A stretch of DNA of 64,000 bases from JADZAI01 sp964390465 (GCA_964390465.1 CAYMIJ010000001.1:1-64000), one strand, 5' to 3'. Shown: positions 45,255-54,314, counted from the stretch's first letter. Notes: generated by a model from the letters alone, not told the origin. Numbers and translations are program-made.

Positions 45255-46157
45255 TTATGGAGCCGCCCAACGGATCTTCATCCGATAAGTCGAGGCCTGT
45301 CCATCTGGGAACCTCCACCCCGCGACGGCAACGGCAGCCGCCTCACCAAAGCCTGCATCAGCATCGCTTTCCCGAATGACATAGACATCTCCAACGAAGC
45401 CGTCATTCTTCAGATGGATGATCAGGTCAGCTGAGGCATGTCCCGCCCCTTTCACACGCGCCTCTGGGGGGTATGGGACAGGCAGTGTTCCCGATGGTTG
45501 TTCCAGCTCTGGCAGATCTTCATAAACGATCGCGCCTGGATCAGCCCCAGACATACCAGAATTGAATAACACGCGCAGCCAATAGTGACCTGCCAATCCG
45601 GGTTGAAACTTCCATTGCCCGACAGACTGCGCTGCCTGATCGCCAAACCCCTTGTTCATGGGCACTTCGCGCTTAACAGCTACTTTGCTGACAGAGCCAT
45701 CATCAGCGATGTCAATTTCAAGAAAAGCGATGCCATTCACGCCCGTCGTGCCCGAGGGATATTTCAGACGAGTGGACTGAACAGGTGCGGGAGCTTGTGG
45801 TATCTCAGGCGGGCAAACCTCGCCGGGTGGCAGAGAGACAAGCCGAAAGGCATAAATCCCCGGCATCTTCTTATTCATGGTCCAGGTTGAGGCGGCTTCA
45901 CGCGCTTCATCAGCACAAGGCGTCCCCGGCGGATCTTCTGATGCGACTTTGATGCTTTCTGGCTTGCCGTCCTTACCAAATCGCATGAGCATAATAAGCG
46001 TGACCTGCGTTTTTATTTCGCATGGCTGTTCAACAGCATCCGCGCTCGCAGGCTTGTCTGGTGATGAGGGTGGAGCCGCCAGTGCAGGCGAAAAATGAAG
46101 TGCTGTCAAAAAAATGACAATACCATACCCGCTGATTGATGACTTACGGACGCGCAT
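45255..46157 (-). CDS. Exported protein with three TonB C-terminal-like modules (third gene of operon)
   Basis: This 300-residue protein begins with a signal peptide (about 1-27, ending PALA), chosen from ATG at 46157 with AGGGG directly before it. Three TonB-C-like modules can be read at about 50-110, 129-197 and 227-298. The last two carry the pattern GFGxxAAxxVxxWxF (residues 170-184 and 269-283). The first is degenerate and has Cys46, Cys81 and Cys115 in and around it. There is no transmembrane anchor and no proline-rich linker as in true TonB, so it is likely periplasmic. Partners and role are unknown. Confidence 0.75.
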   Translation of the reverse strand: MRVRKSSISGYGIVIFLTALHFSPALAAPPSSPDKPASADAVEQPCEIKTQVTLIMLMRFGKDGKPESIKVASEDPPGTPCADEAREAASTWTMNKKMPGIYAFRLVSLPPGEVCPPEIPQAPAPVQSTRLKYPSGTTGVNGIAFLEIDIADDGSVSKVAVKREVPMNKGFGDQAAQSVGQWKFQPGLAGHYWLRVLFNSGMSGADPGAIVYEDLPELEQPSGTLPVPYPPEARVKGAGHASADLIIHLKNDGFVGDVYVIRESDADAGFGEAAAVAVAGWRFPDGQASTYRMKIRWAAP

Positions 46158-46185
46158 TAGACCCCTCAGGATTGGCTGTCGTGCC

Positions 46186-47055
46186 TCAGTCCCCGATGCT
46201 GACTGTAAGGCGGTAAAGCGTAGGACGCGCGCCTTCAAATCGCCATTGCTCAACTGCTGCCTTGGCTGCATCGCCGAAGCCCATATCCTTGGGCTTTTCG
46301 TCTACGATGCGGGCAGTCGACACCATGCCGCCTTCTTCCACTGCAATCAGGAGATCAACCTTGCCGGACTCACCGGCCTGAACCGCCGCAGGCGGCATGA
46401 CAGGTTCAACACGGTGCGTGGGCTCTGGCGCTACGGGAAAATCATACCAGTTGAGAGCGTCATTACCTTCCATCTTGAAGTTGCAATGAACCGTATATTG
46501 TCCTGCTATGTTTTTTTCGAATTCCCATTGAGCCACAGCGTCCGCACAGGCACTGCCAAAGCCCCGCTTTTCAGGAATCTCGAAGTGAACGCGCACGTCA
46601 TCAACGCGCCCCGCCGCATTGATTGAGACAATGACGACTGCCGAACCAGTGGAGTAACTGTCCAGCGCCATGGCAGGGTAGTGTGGCGGAACACGCTTGA
46701 CTGGCTTGGGGGCGATTGGAAAACCGGTAGGGTCTATAGCCGGGTCATCCGGCGGGCTGAAATTCATGGTGACATTATACGCACCGGGATTGCCCGGTTG
46801 AAAACGCCATGCGTTCACCGCTGCACTGGCAGCTGCGCCAAACCCGAAGCCAGTTGGATCTTCTTTCGTAACAGTGGTTGCGGATACCACACCATCGTTT
46901 CCAACGGTCGCAGTTACCGTAGCTGTACCCGTCATATGCTGGGCCTCCGCCTGAGCCGGGTAGTCAGGCTGAACGCGCGTGACTGGTACGGGCGCGGCAA
47001 TGGCCGCCCCAACGAGGCCAGCGAAGAACACCGAATAGGCAACGATTTTTTTCAC
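46186..47055 (-). CDS. Exported protein with three TonB C-terminal-like modules (second gene of operon)
   Basis: This 289-residue protein has a signal peptide (MKKIVAYSVFFAGLVGAAIA). Three TonB-C-like modules follow at about 23-100, 119-193 and 213-287, each starting RV.P.YP or similar and closing with a GFGxA.....V..W.F helix and strand. The modules differ from one another far more than recent duplications would. It overlaps the first gene's end by 4 bases and precedes the third by 28 bases. No transmembrane anchor remains after cleavage, so it cannot itself reach ExbB/ExbD as TonB does. Confidence 0.78.
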   Translation of the reverse strand: MKKIVAYSVFFAGLVGAAIAAPVPVTRVQPDYPAQAEAQHMTGTATVTATVGNDGVVSATTVTKEDPTGFGFGAAASAAVNAWRFQPGNPGAYNVTMNFSPPDDPAIDPTGFPIAPKPVKRVPPHYPAMALDSYSTGSAVVIVSINAAGRVDDVRVHFEIPEKRGFGSACADAVAQWEFEKNIAGQYTVHCNFKMEGNDALNWYDFPVAPEPTHRVEPVMPPAAVQAGESGKVDLLIAVEEGGMVSTARIVDEKPKDMGFGDAAKAAVEQWRFEGARPTLYRLTVSIGD

Positions 47056-47981
47056 GGTCGATATTCCGGGACAAACTTGCAGGCGATGTCATAAAGACCG
47101 GGCTGTAAATTAGTGGGCTCCAGGTACCCTTCAAAACGGGTCACTATGGCGGCAGCAAAGCCATAGACAGGGCTGCTATCTTCCAGCACCTGTGCGCCAT
47201 CAAAGATACCGCCATCATCAAGGCGGATCAGAACCCGCGCCTGCCCGCCGACTTTTTCACGCCTCGCCCGCTCAGGATAATCAGCATAAGCGAAGTCGAT
47301 ATTGCATGGACCTGGCCAAATCATCCGACTGGGAAGAGTGTCGAGACGATCTTCCTGCCCCGGATGCGCCGGATCAAAGCGCCAGGCCAGTCGATACGCC
47401 CCGCCATGTCCTGCGGGAAAGCTAATTTTCCGAAGGTTGTTCAACGCCTGCCCGGCAAAACCATAATCCGTCGGGCGTTCGGTCATGACCTGCGCGCGAG
47501 AGATGTTACCTTCATCATCCAATTCGATAACGGCACCCACTTCGCCTGAAACGCCGTCGACAAGCGCCTGATACGGATAATGTGGCTGAAGAGGTGTCTG
47601 AGGCTGAGGCGCAGAAGCTAATGCGGTATATTCTGCCAGTGCGTAGGAACCGGGATGGACAAAGTTGAATGCGACGCGTTTTGTCCACGCGGCGGATGTC
47701 GGGGCGAATGACCACAGCCAAAAGGCTTCGGTGGCTGCCGCACCATAACCTTCTCCGAGCGGGGTCTCTTCAATCAGCGTGACCGCTTTCACCCGGCCAT
47801 CTGCCGATATCATCAGATCAGCGACAACACGCCCCGGATGTGTGGCTGTGCTCGGGTAGGATGGTGCAACACGGCGAAGGACTTGCGGCGTCTCAGCAGC
47901 GGCTACCGGGACAGCTCCAGCAGCCGAGCCAAGAAGATGGGAAGTCAAACCAGCAATAATGAACAGGTATATGACACGCAT
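47052..47981 (-). CDS. Exported protein with three TonB C-terminal-like modules (first gene of operon)
   Basis: This 309-residue protein has a signal peptide (about 1-23, SAAGA) and three TonB-C-like modules at about 34-107, 131-202 and 231-303, containing VAPSYPSTA, LQPHYPYQALVDG and FAYADYPERAR with the beta-strand patterns VVADLMISADGRVKAV, VGAVIELDDEGNIS and ARVLIRLDDGGIF. The Ala/Pro-rich links between modules are short. Its start is 77 bases past the serS stop. It is the first of three similar genes read as one operon. Confidence 0.75.
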   Translation of the reverse strand: MRVIYLFIIAGLTSHLLGSAAGAVPVAAAETPQVLRRVAPSYPSTATHPGRVVADLMISADGRVKAVTLIEETPLGEGYGAAATEAFWLWSFAPTSAAWTKRVAFNFVHPGSYALAEYTALASAPQPQTPLQPHYPYQALVDGVSGEVGAVIELDDEGNISRAQVMTERPTDYGFAGQALNNLRKISFPAGHGGAYRLAWRFDPAHPGQEDRLDTLPSRMIWPGPCNIDFAYADYPERARREKVGGQARVLIRLDDGGIFDGAQVLEDSSPVYGFAAAIVTRFEGYLEPTNLQPGLYDIACKFVPEYRP

Positions 47982-48058
47982 AATGTCAAATTATTCCGGT
48001 ATTTCGCTCCATTTGTTAGAACAGTTTGCGAAAGAACACCAGAGCATTCAACTCATTA

Positions 48059-49336
48059 TCACGCGCTGATGTTTTCCAGGCCGCCCATATAGGGTTTCAG
48101 CACGTCAGGCACCGCGATGGAGCCATCGGCCTGCTGATAGTTTTCCATCACCGCGATCAGCGTGCGGCCAACCGCGAGGCCAGACCCGTTCAGCGTGTGG
48201 ACAAAGCGCGTGCCTTTTTCCCCTGTGGGGCGATAGCGCGCATCCATGCGCCGGGCCTGAAAGTCGCCGCAGTTGGAGCACGATGAAATCTCGCGGTAAC
48301 GCCCCTGCCCCGGCAACCAGACTTCGATGTCGAAGGTCTTGCGGGCCGAGAAGCCCATGTCGCCTGCGCAGAGCATCATGGTGCGGAACGGCAGGCCGAG
48401 GCGCTTCAGCACTTCTTCGGCACATTCGGTCATGCGGTCGTGTTCAGCGTTGGACTGATCCGGCGTGGTGATGGAGACGAGTTCAACCTTGGAAAACTGA
48501 TGCTGGCGGATCATGCCGCGCGTGTCGCGCCCGGCAGAGCCAGCTTCGGAGCGGAAGCACGGCGTCCACGCAGTGAGCCGCAATGGCAGTTCCTGTTCGG
48601 CAAGGATGCTTTCGCGCACCGTGTTGGTGAGCGAGACTTCGGCAGTGGGAATGAGCCAGAAGCCATTGGTTGTTTTGAACAGGTCTTCTTCGAACTTCGG
48701 CAACTGCCCGGTGCCGAAAGCGGCTTCATCGCGCACCATCATGGGCGGGTTCACTTCGGTGTAGCCGAAGGTGCCGGTGTGCAGGTCGAGCATGAAATTG
48801 GCGAGCGCCCGTTCCATGCGGGCAAGACCCTGTTTCAGCACCACGAAACGCGCGCCGGACATGCGGCTCGCGATCTCGAAGTCCATCATCTTCAGCGCTT
48901 CGCCGAGATCAAAATGTTCTTTCGCGGCGAAGTTCGGCACGCGCGGTTCGCCATGACGGCGGTGTTCGACATTGTCGTTTTCGTCCTTGCCGGGCACGAC
49001 TTCGGGCGCAGGCAGGTTCGGGATGGCGGCCAGCACATCATCGCGTGCTTTGAGCTTCTCGCGCTCCTCGGCCTCGCCTGCGGTCAGCGCGTCTTTCAGC
49101 GTGGCGACCTCGGCCATCAGGCTGGCGGCCTTCGCCTCGTCCTTCTGGGCTTTGGCCGCACCGATGAGTTTCGATGCCTCGTTGCGGCGGGCCTGCAATT
49201 CCTGAAGGCGGGTTGTGACGGCGCGCAGATCGGCGTCGAGGGCCAGAATTTCAGGCGAGCGCGCAGGCAGATTGCGGCGGGCGAGACCCGCATCAAAGGC
49301 GTCCGGCGTTTCGCGGATGAGCTTGATGTCGTGCAT
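48059..49336 (-). CDS. serS: Seryl-tRNA synthetase
   Basis: This 425-residue class II synthetase has the N-terminal antiparallel coiled coil that grips tRNA-Ser (about 30-105; LQELQARRNEASKLIGAAKA) and the catalytic domain with LIPTAEVSLTN, motif 2 CFRSEAGSAGRDTRGMIRQHQF and motif 3 LNGSGLAVGRTLIAVMENYQ. The length is normal. The usual downstream partner surE is separated from it by the TonB-C operon. Confidence 0.98.
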   Translation of the reverse strand: MHDIKLIRETPDAFDAGLARRNLPARSPEILALDADLRAVTTRLQELQARRNEASKLIGAAKAQKDEAKAASLMAEVATLKDALTAGEAEEREKLKARDDVLAAIPNLPAPEVVPGKDENDNVEHRRHGEPRVPNFAAKEHFDLGEALKMMDFEIASRMSGARFVVLKQGLARMERALANFMLDLHTGTFGYTEVNPPMMVRDEAAFGTGQLPKFEEDLFKTTNGFWLIPTAEVSLTNTVRESILAEQELPLRLTAWTPCFRSEAGSAGRDTRGMIRQHQFSKVELVSITTPDQSNAEHDRMTECAEEVLKRLGLPFRTMMLCAGDMGFSARKTFDIEVWLPGQGRYREISSCSNCGDFQARRMDARYRPTGEKGTRFVHTLNGSGLAVGRTLIAVMENYQQADGSIAVPDVLKPYMGGLENISA

Positions 49337-49420
49337 GGCGTTGGTCCGAATACGGGCCGAGTCGTCACTGACCCGGTGCGCCTGTGCTATAGGGTCTTAT
49401 GCCCTGAGTGCAAAGCAGGC

Positions 49421-50311
49421 TCAGGCATCTTTCAGCCACACGAAACGCTGTCCGTCGCCCGGTTCGCCCGCATAGATGGCGCGCAGGATCTCCGCGCTGT
49501 CAGCCAGACGCGGGCCGGGCCGGTTGAAATACTGGTTGCCGTCGGCCACCGCGACCCGGCCCGTTCTGACCGCCGGAATGTCAGCCCAACCGGGCAGGCT
49601 TTCGAGCAGCTGACGCTCAGTCAGCGAGGTGGCGATGTCGTAACCGCAGGGCGCAACGATGAGAATATCGGGCGCGGCCTCGGCGATGGCCTCAGGCGGG
49701 CGCTTGATCGTGTGCTTGCCCGGATCGCCCAGCACCGAAAGCCCGCCGGTGACGTTGATGAGTTCCGGCGTCCACAGGCCCGGCCCCATCAGCGGCGCGA
49801 TCCATTCCAGAAACACCGTACGCGGACGACCCTGATGTCGCGGTGGGGAACTGATGCCCGCCTGCATCGCGGCGACGACCGGCGCGGCATCGCGCCCGAT
49901 GGCGGCGGCGACACGGCGCACATCCTCATAGGCATCGGCCAGCGAGGCCGGGCGCAGCGACACGATGACTGGCCGAGAAGGCAGCACGGCGCAGACTGCT
50001 TCTTCCACCTGAGCCAGTGAGGCCGCGCAGACCTCGCACTGGTCCTGTGTCACGATGACATCGGGGGCAAGCCGGGCGAGCAGATCGAGATCCACCTCGT
50101 AGACCGCAATGCCATCGGTGAAGGCGCGCGAGACGGCAGCGTCAATCGCCGCACTGCCCCCACCCAACGGCAGGCGCGGGCGGGTGAGCGCAGGCAGCGC
50201 CGTGACGCCAGAAGGGAAGTCACATTCGTGACTGCGCCCGACAATGTCAGCCTGTGCGCCAAGGGCACAAATGATTTCAGTCGCGCTGGGTATCAGCGAT
50301 ACGATACGCAT
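49421..50311 (-). CDS. Cobalamin-type periplasmic binding fold protein (BtuF-like), without signal peptide
   Basis: This 296-residue protein has the class III binding-protein fold: MRIVSLIPSATEIICALGAQ at its start, VGRSHECDFPSGV, APDVIVTQDQCEVCAASL and FLEWIAPLMGPGLWTPELI. It resembles BtuF and related cobalamin-binding proteins. There is no signal peptide (the fold starts at residue 2), so it would stay in the cytosol unless a start further upstream exists; none is plausible. No BtuC or BtuD neighbour is present. It is divergent from the HIT gene, 30 bases away. Confidence 0.82.
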   Translation of the reverse strand: MRIVSLIPSATEIICALGAQADIVGRSHECDFPSGVTALPALTRPRLPLGGGSAAIDAAVSRAFTDGIAVYEVDLDLLARLAPDVIVTQDQCEVCAASLAQVEEAVCAVLPSRPVIVSLRPASLADAYEDVRRVAAAIGRDAAPVVAAMQAGISSPPRHQGRPRTVFLEWIAPLMGPGLWTPELINVTGGLSVLGDPGKHTIKRPPEAIAEAAPDILIVAPCGYDIATSLTERQLLESLPGWADIPAVRTGRVAVADGNQYFNRPGPRLADSAEILRAIYAGEPGDGQRFVWLKDA

Positions 50312-50341
50312 TGAGATGATCCGATATCAAGCGAGGGCTTC

Positions 50342-50764
50342 ATGGCATACGATCAGGAAAATATCTTCGCAAAAATCCTGCGCGGCGCGCTGCCGTGTCA
50401 TAAAGTGTATGAAGACGAGATGACGCTGGCCTTCATGGACGTGATGCCGCAGGCCGAATGTCACACGCTGATCATCCCCAAGGAAGGCGCGGTGAACATT
50501 CTGGATGTGTCGCCCGAGGCGCTGTCAGCCGTGATCCGCACGACGCAGAAAGTGGCGCAGGCCGTGAAGAAAGCCACCGGCGCGCCCGGCGTGATGGTGA
50601 TGCAGCTGAACGAACGCGAAGCCGGGCAAAGCGTGTTCCACCTGCATTTCCATGTCATGCCGCGCTGGCAGGGGCTGGAGCTGAAGTTTCATGCGCGCGG
50701 CATGGAAGACGGTGCGGTGCTGGCTGCCAATGCCGCGAAGGTCCGCGCTGCGCTGGAGGTCTGA
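50342..50764 (+). CDS. HIT-family nucleotide hydrolase (HINT-like)
   Basis: This 140-residue protein has the HIT active site HLHFHVMP (the HxHxHxx triad) and the usual opening NIFAKILRGALPCHKVYEDE. It hydrolyses nucleoside phosphoramidates or similar compounds in the cytosol. GAGGG just before the ATG is a good ribosome binding site. It is monocistronic as far as seen. Confidence 0.93.
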   Translation: MAYDQENIFAKILRGALPCHKVYEDEMTLAFMDVMPQAECHTLIIPKEGAVNILDVSPEALSAVIRTTQKVAQAVKKATGAPGVMVMQLNEREAGQSVFHLHFHVMPRWQGLELKFHARGMEDGAVLAANAAKVRAALEV

Positions 50765-50804
50765 GGCTGGACTCAGGGGGCGCGGCTTCCAATGCAGGAG
50801 AGGT

Positions 50805-51095
50805 TCACCAGCCCGGCCCTTCATCGCGCATGGTCCAGCCCGGTTTGCCAAGTGCCATCACGTCGGCCTGCGTCACCTCCTCCAGCGCCTTGAAGATCTT
50901 GAACTGCGAGGGCCGGTGCCCGGTGCGGAACAAAGCGATCAGGGTTTCCAGCGGCACGCAGCCGGGCTCGTTGCAGGTGATTTCTGTCACCGTGATGGTG
51001 TGATCAGGTTCGGGTTGAAAGCGCGCGTCGGCCCATGCGCGCACTTTCATCTGCAGCTCAACCGTTTCAGCGAGGCCAAAGTTGCGCAGACGCAT
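50805..51095 (-). CDS. Small conserved-looking protein of unknown function
   Basis: This is a 96-residue protein, MRLRNFGLAETVELQMKVRA and onward, with a central beta-type stretch ending TEITCNEPGCVPLETLIALF. The pattern CxxxxC next to VPLET is clear and the protein looks structured, but I cannot name the family. It starts in TGATG with the MFS transporter stop, overlapping by 1 base, so it is probably translated with it. It may be a partner of the transporter. Confidence 0.55.
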   Translation of the reverse strand: MRLRNFGLAETVELQMKVRAWADARFQPEPDHTITVTEITCNEPGCVPLETLIALFRTGHRPSQFKIFKALEEVTQADVMALGKPGWTMRDEGPGW

Positions 51096-52720
51096 CAGGC
51101 GGGGCGGTCATCAAGATGCAGGTCGCGATCCTTGGTTTCGGGCATGAACAGCGCGCCGATGATGAAGCAGATCGCCGCGACGCCAATGGGGTACCAGAGC
51201 CCGGCAAAGATATCGCCCGTTGCGGTGATGATCGCGAAGGACACAAAGGGCTGGAAGCCGCCAATGAGTCCGTTCGAGATATTGTAAGGCAGCGACAGCG
51301 ACGTGTAGCGGATGCGCGTTGGGAACAGCTCCACCAGAAATGCCGCGATGGGTCCGTAGATCATCGCGGCGATCATCACCAGCCAGGTGAGCACCGCAAT
51401 CGCCAGCGGCCGGTTCATGGCAGCCGGATCGGCCTTGTCAGGATAACCGGCGGCCTTCAGCGCGGCTTTGATGTCCTTTTCGGGGATGGCACCGGCATCA
51501 ATCTGAAGGGCGTCCGCTTCACCGATTTTCACCCCAAGGTTGCGGCTGGTACTGGTGGTGAACTGTACACCGGCCTTCGAGAGCAGAGCGCGCATTTTCT
51601 GACACCCGGTCGCCGGGCTGTCGAAGATGACGATGGCGCATTCTGATGAGGCGGTGTTGGCATAGAGTGTCACCGGGCTTTTCTCGTTCGCCTCCATCAG
51701 CGCCGGGTTCACGGCGCGGGCGAGCATATGGAAGGCGGGCTGGATGGTCAGCGCACCAAGCAGGCAGGCCGCCATCATAAGCCATTTGCGCCCAATGCGG
51801 TCAGACAGCCAGCCAAACAGAATGACCAGCCCCATGCCGATGACAAGAGCCAGTGCCAGCAGCATGTAAGCATCGAGATAACCGACGCCGAGCACGTTCT
51901 GCATATAAAGCATGGCGTAGAAATTGGCCGTGTACCAAAGCGCGCCCTGCCCGATGCAGGCACCGGCAAAAGCGATCAGCACGATTTTCAGGTTCGCCCA
52001 GTTACCGAAACTGTCGCGGATGGGGCGCTTTGATCCGCGCCCTTCTTCCTTCATCGCCCGGAACACCGGCGATTCATTCAGCTTCATGCGGATGTAAACC
52101 GAGATCGCCAGCAGCACGAGCGAGACCACGAAGGGAATGCGCCAGCCCCAAGCCCTGAAATCGTCCTCGCTCATGGACAGGCGGCAGGCCGAAACAACGG
52201 CGAGCGACAGGAACAGGCCGATGGTCGCGGTCGCCTGAATGTAGGACGTGAAATAGCCGCGCCGATGATGGGGCGCATGTTCGGCCACATAGGTCGCCGC
52301 GCCGCCATATTCACCGCCAATGGCAAGACCCTGCATCAAACGCAAAGCGAGCAGCAGATAGGCCGCCACAATGCCAATATCCTGAAAGGTCGGCAGGAAA
52401 CCGATAGCGGCGGTCGCAAGGCCCATCAGCATGATGGTGATGAGGAAGGTGTATTTGCGCCCGATGAGATCGCCCAGCGCGCCGAAGAACAACGCGCCGA
52501 ACGGGCGCACGACAAAGCCTGCACCGAAGGTCGCAAGGCTGAGCAGGAAGGCCGCCGTATCATTGCCCGCAGGGAAAAACAGTGCGCCGAGCAGCGTTGC
52601 CAGCGTACCGTAGACGAAGAAGTCGTACCACTCGAAGACCGTACCGATAGAGGCTGCCGCCACGACCAGACGCAGCTCCTTTGCCGATGGCTCGCGCCCT
52701 TTCAGTGCCTCTGCGGTCAT
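51095..52720 (-). CDS. MFS transporter (metabolite:H+ symporter type) with a large periplasmic loop
   Basis: This 541-residue transporter of the MHS/ProP group has FEWYDFFVYGTLATLLGALFF in helix 1 and the GALGDLIGRKYTF and LFGWLSDRIGRKW loops of MFS proteins, twelve helices in all. Between helices about 8 and 9 (residues 337-435) lies a soluble stretch of some 100 residues with Cys361 and Cys373, longer than in ProP or ShiA. The cargo is likely a dicarboxylate, betaine or similar, but this cannot be read. ATG at 52720 has GGAAGG upstream and is preferred over the one 39 bases earlier. Confidence 0.85.
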   Translation of the reverse strand: MTAEALKGREPSAKELRLVVAAASIGTVFEWYDFFVYGTLATLLGALFFPAGNDTAAFLLSLATFGAGFVVRPFGALFFGALGDLIGRKYTFLITIMLMGLATAAIGFLPTFQDIGIVAAYLLLALRLMQGLAIGGEYGGAATYVAEHAPHHRRGYFTSYIQATATIGLFLSLAVVSACRLSMSEDDFRAWGWRIPFVVSLVLLAISVYIRMKLNESPVFRAMKEEGRGSKRPIRDSFGNWANLKIVLIAFAGACIGQGALWYTANFYAMLYMQNVLGVGYLDAYMLLALALVIGMGLVILFGWLSDRIGRKWLMMAACLLGALTIQPAFHMLARAVNPALMEANEKSPVTLYANTASSECAIVIFDSPATGCQKMRALLSKAGVQFTTSTSRNLGVKIGEADALQIDAGAIPEKDIKAALKAAGYPDKADPAAMNRPLAIAVLTWLVMIAAMIYGPIAAFLVELFPTRIRYTSLSLPYNISNGLIGGFQPFVSFAIITATGDIFAGLWYPIGVAAICFIIGALFMPETKDRDLHLDDRPA

Positions 52721-52800
52721 CTCAGCGCCCTTCCCGGCTTTGTTTTTGCGCTGCACCATGGTCTAACAGGCGCAGATTCCTTACCGAGGAGCTTGGCGTC

Positions 52801-53682
52801 ATGAACGGCGCGCTGCAAGAACTGCTTGACCAGCTGAACCTCGAACAGATCGAGGGCAATTATTTTCGCGGTGTCTCGCCCGTGGACCGGACAACACGTG
52901 TCTATGGCGGCCATGTGATGGCGCAGGCCCTGATGGCCGGGCTGAACACGGTGGGCACAGACCGTCTGTGCCATTCGTTCCACGCCTATTTCCTGCTTGG
53001 CGGTGATCCGAAAGCCCCGATCCTTTACGAGGTGGACCGCAGCCGCGATGGCGGCAGCTTCACCACGCGCCGCATCGTGGCGATCCAGCACGGCAAGCCG
53101 ATCTTCCATATGGAAGCCTCGTTCCATGTCGAGGAAGAAGGCTGGGAACATCAGTTCCCTATGCCTGATTTGCCGGGGCCAGAAACGCTGCCCACGGAAG
53201 ACGAATGGAACATCAAACAGGCCGAAACACTGCCCGACCGGATTAAAAAGGGCTGGCTTCGCGAACGCCCCATCGAGCAGCGCGAGATCGACGCCGTGGA
53301 CGAATACAACCCACCCAAGCGCCCGCCCTACAAGAACACGTGGATACGCTCGAACGGCAAACTGCCGGATGACCCGCGTTTGCATCAGGTGTTGCTCGCC
53401 TATGCCTCGGACATGTCGCTGATGGATGTCGCCACCCAGCCGCACGGTGTTTCATGGATGACCGGCGAGATGATGGGCGCGAGCCTCGACCATGCGATGT
53501 GGTTCCATCACCAGTTCCGCATTGATGACTGGATGCTCTACACCCACGACGCGCCGGTTTCGGCAGGTGGGCGCGGGTTCAATCGCGGCCTGATCTACAC
53601 ACGCGCCGGCAAGCTGGTCGCCAGTGTTGTTCAGGAAGGGCTCATCAGACCGGCGAAGAAGAAAGAACCGCCGAAACTGTGA
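52801..53682 (+). CDS. tesB: Acyl-CoA thioesterase II
   Basis: This 293-residue double hotdog enzyme hydrolyses medium- and long-chain acyl-CoA. Visible: NYFRGVSPVDRTTRVYGGHVMAQAL at about 20-44, FHAYFLLGGDPKAPILYEVDRSRDGGSFTTRRI, and the C-terminal FHHQFRIDDWMLYTHDAPVSAGGRGFNRGLIYTR. The catalytic Asp lies in IDDWML. ATG at 52801 is preceded by GAGGAG; longer frames overlap the divergent MFS gene. Confidence 0.96.
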   Translation: MNGALQELLDQLNLEQIEGNYFRGVSPVDRTTRVYGGHVMAQALMAGLNTVGTDRLCHSFHAYFLLGGDPKAPILYEVDRSRDGGSFTTRRIVAIQHGKPIFHMEASFHVEEEGWEHQFPMPDLPGPETLPTEDEWNIKQAETLPDRIKKGWLRERPIEQREIDAVDEYNPPKRPPYKNTWIRSNGKLPDDPRLHQVLLAYASDMSLMDVATQPHGVSWMTGEMMGASLDHAMWFHHQFRIDDWMLYTHDAPVSAGGRGFNRGLIYTRAGKLVASVVQEGLIRPAKKKEPPKL

Positions 53683-53689
53683 CGGATGT

Positions 53690-53727
53690 TTATCGTTTTG
53701 CAAAAATTAATTATTGTAAAACGATAA
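53690..53727. promoter_or_regulatory. Long inverted repeat, probable operator of the DUF2975/HTH pair
   Basis: The arms TTATCGTTTTGCAA (53690-53703) and TTGTAAAACGATAA (53714-53727) pair over 14 bases with one mismatch, around an AT-only 10-base spacer. The repeat lies 37 bases before the DUF2975 start. HTH regulators of the YozG type next to DUF2975 often control their own operon, so this is a good candidate site. Confidence 0.65.
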
Positions 53728-53764
53728 TTTCATGATATGGCATCCCTGAGTGAAAGGATGTTCC

Positions 53765-54310
53765 ATGACTGACTATGCCGCCGCTGCCGCCCACGCCTCC
53801 AAAATTGCCAAGCAGATGAGACCGCTGGCCTTCGCACTACTGGCGATTGGGGCCGTATTCACGCTGCGTGACGTGTCTCATGATTTCAGCCTGATGTGCG
53901 TTGATGAAATGGCCGCAAGCGGCGAGCGCTTCTCGCTCCGCTGCTCCATTCATCAGATCGGGCTTCAACTGATCCATATAGGTCCAGCACTGGCTTTGCT
54001 CTGGGCGTTGTGGGAGGCCCAGACCTATCTCGCCCGGCTTGAGAAAGGTGATCTGTTCGTGCCTGACACGATGGCGCTTTTTTCGCGCATCGGGGAAGCG
54101 CTTGTCATTGCCGCCGCCTGGAAGGCCTTGTTCGCCCCGACCCTGCTGCGGTGGGTTTCTGAACAACAAGGCGGCATCGTCTGGGATCTCGATGCGGACA
54201 GCATCACGCTCGCCGGCCTTGGCGTTATTCTTTCCGCCATAGGCAGGGCCTGGCGCGCGGCGCTAGAAGCTTCGGCAGAGATCAAATCCGAGAACGACGC
54301 AATCGTCTGA
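53765..54310 (+). CDS. DUF2975-family membrane protein
   Basis: This 181-residue protein has four hydrophobic helices (about 17-35, 65-83, 108-128 and 145-160) and matches DUF2975 in topology, in LARLEKGDLFVPDTMALFSRIGEAL and in its coupling to an HTH gene 4 bases downstream. Function is unknown. ATG at 53765 has AAAGGA 6 bases upstream; GTG at 53750 is less likely. Confidence 0.82.
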   Translation: MTDYAAAAAHASKIAKQMRPLAFALLAIGAVFTLRDVSHDFSLMCVDEMAASGERFSLRCSIHQIGLQLIHIGPALALLWALWEAQTYLARLEKGDLFVPDTMALFSRIGEALVIAAAWKALFAPTLLRWVSEQQGGIVWDLDADSITLAGLGVILSAIGRAWRAALEASAEIKSENDAIV

Positions 54311-54314
54311 CACC

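Noticed and set aside
48440..50020. Long plus-strand frame of 526 codons opposite serS and the BtuF-like gene
   Set aside because: It is antisense to two well supported genes, has an arginine- and glycine-rich translation without domains, and no ribosome binding site; it is a product of high GC content.
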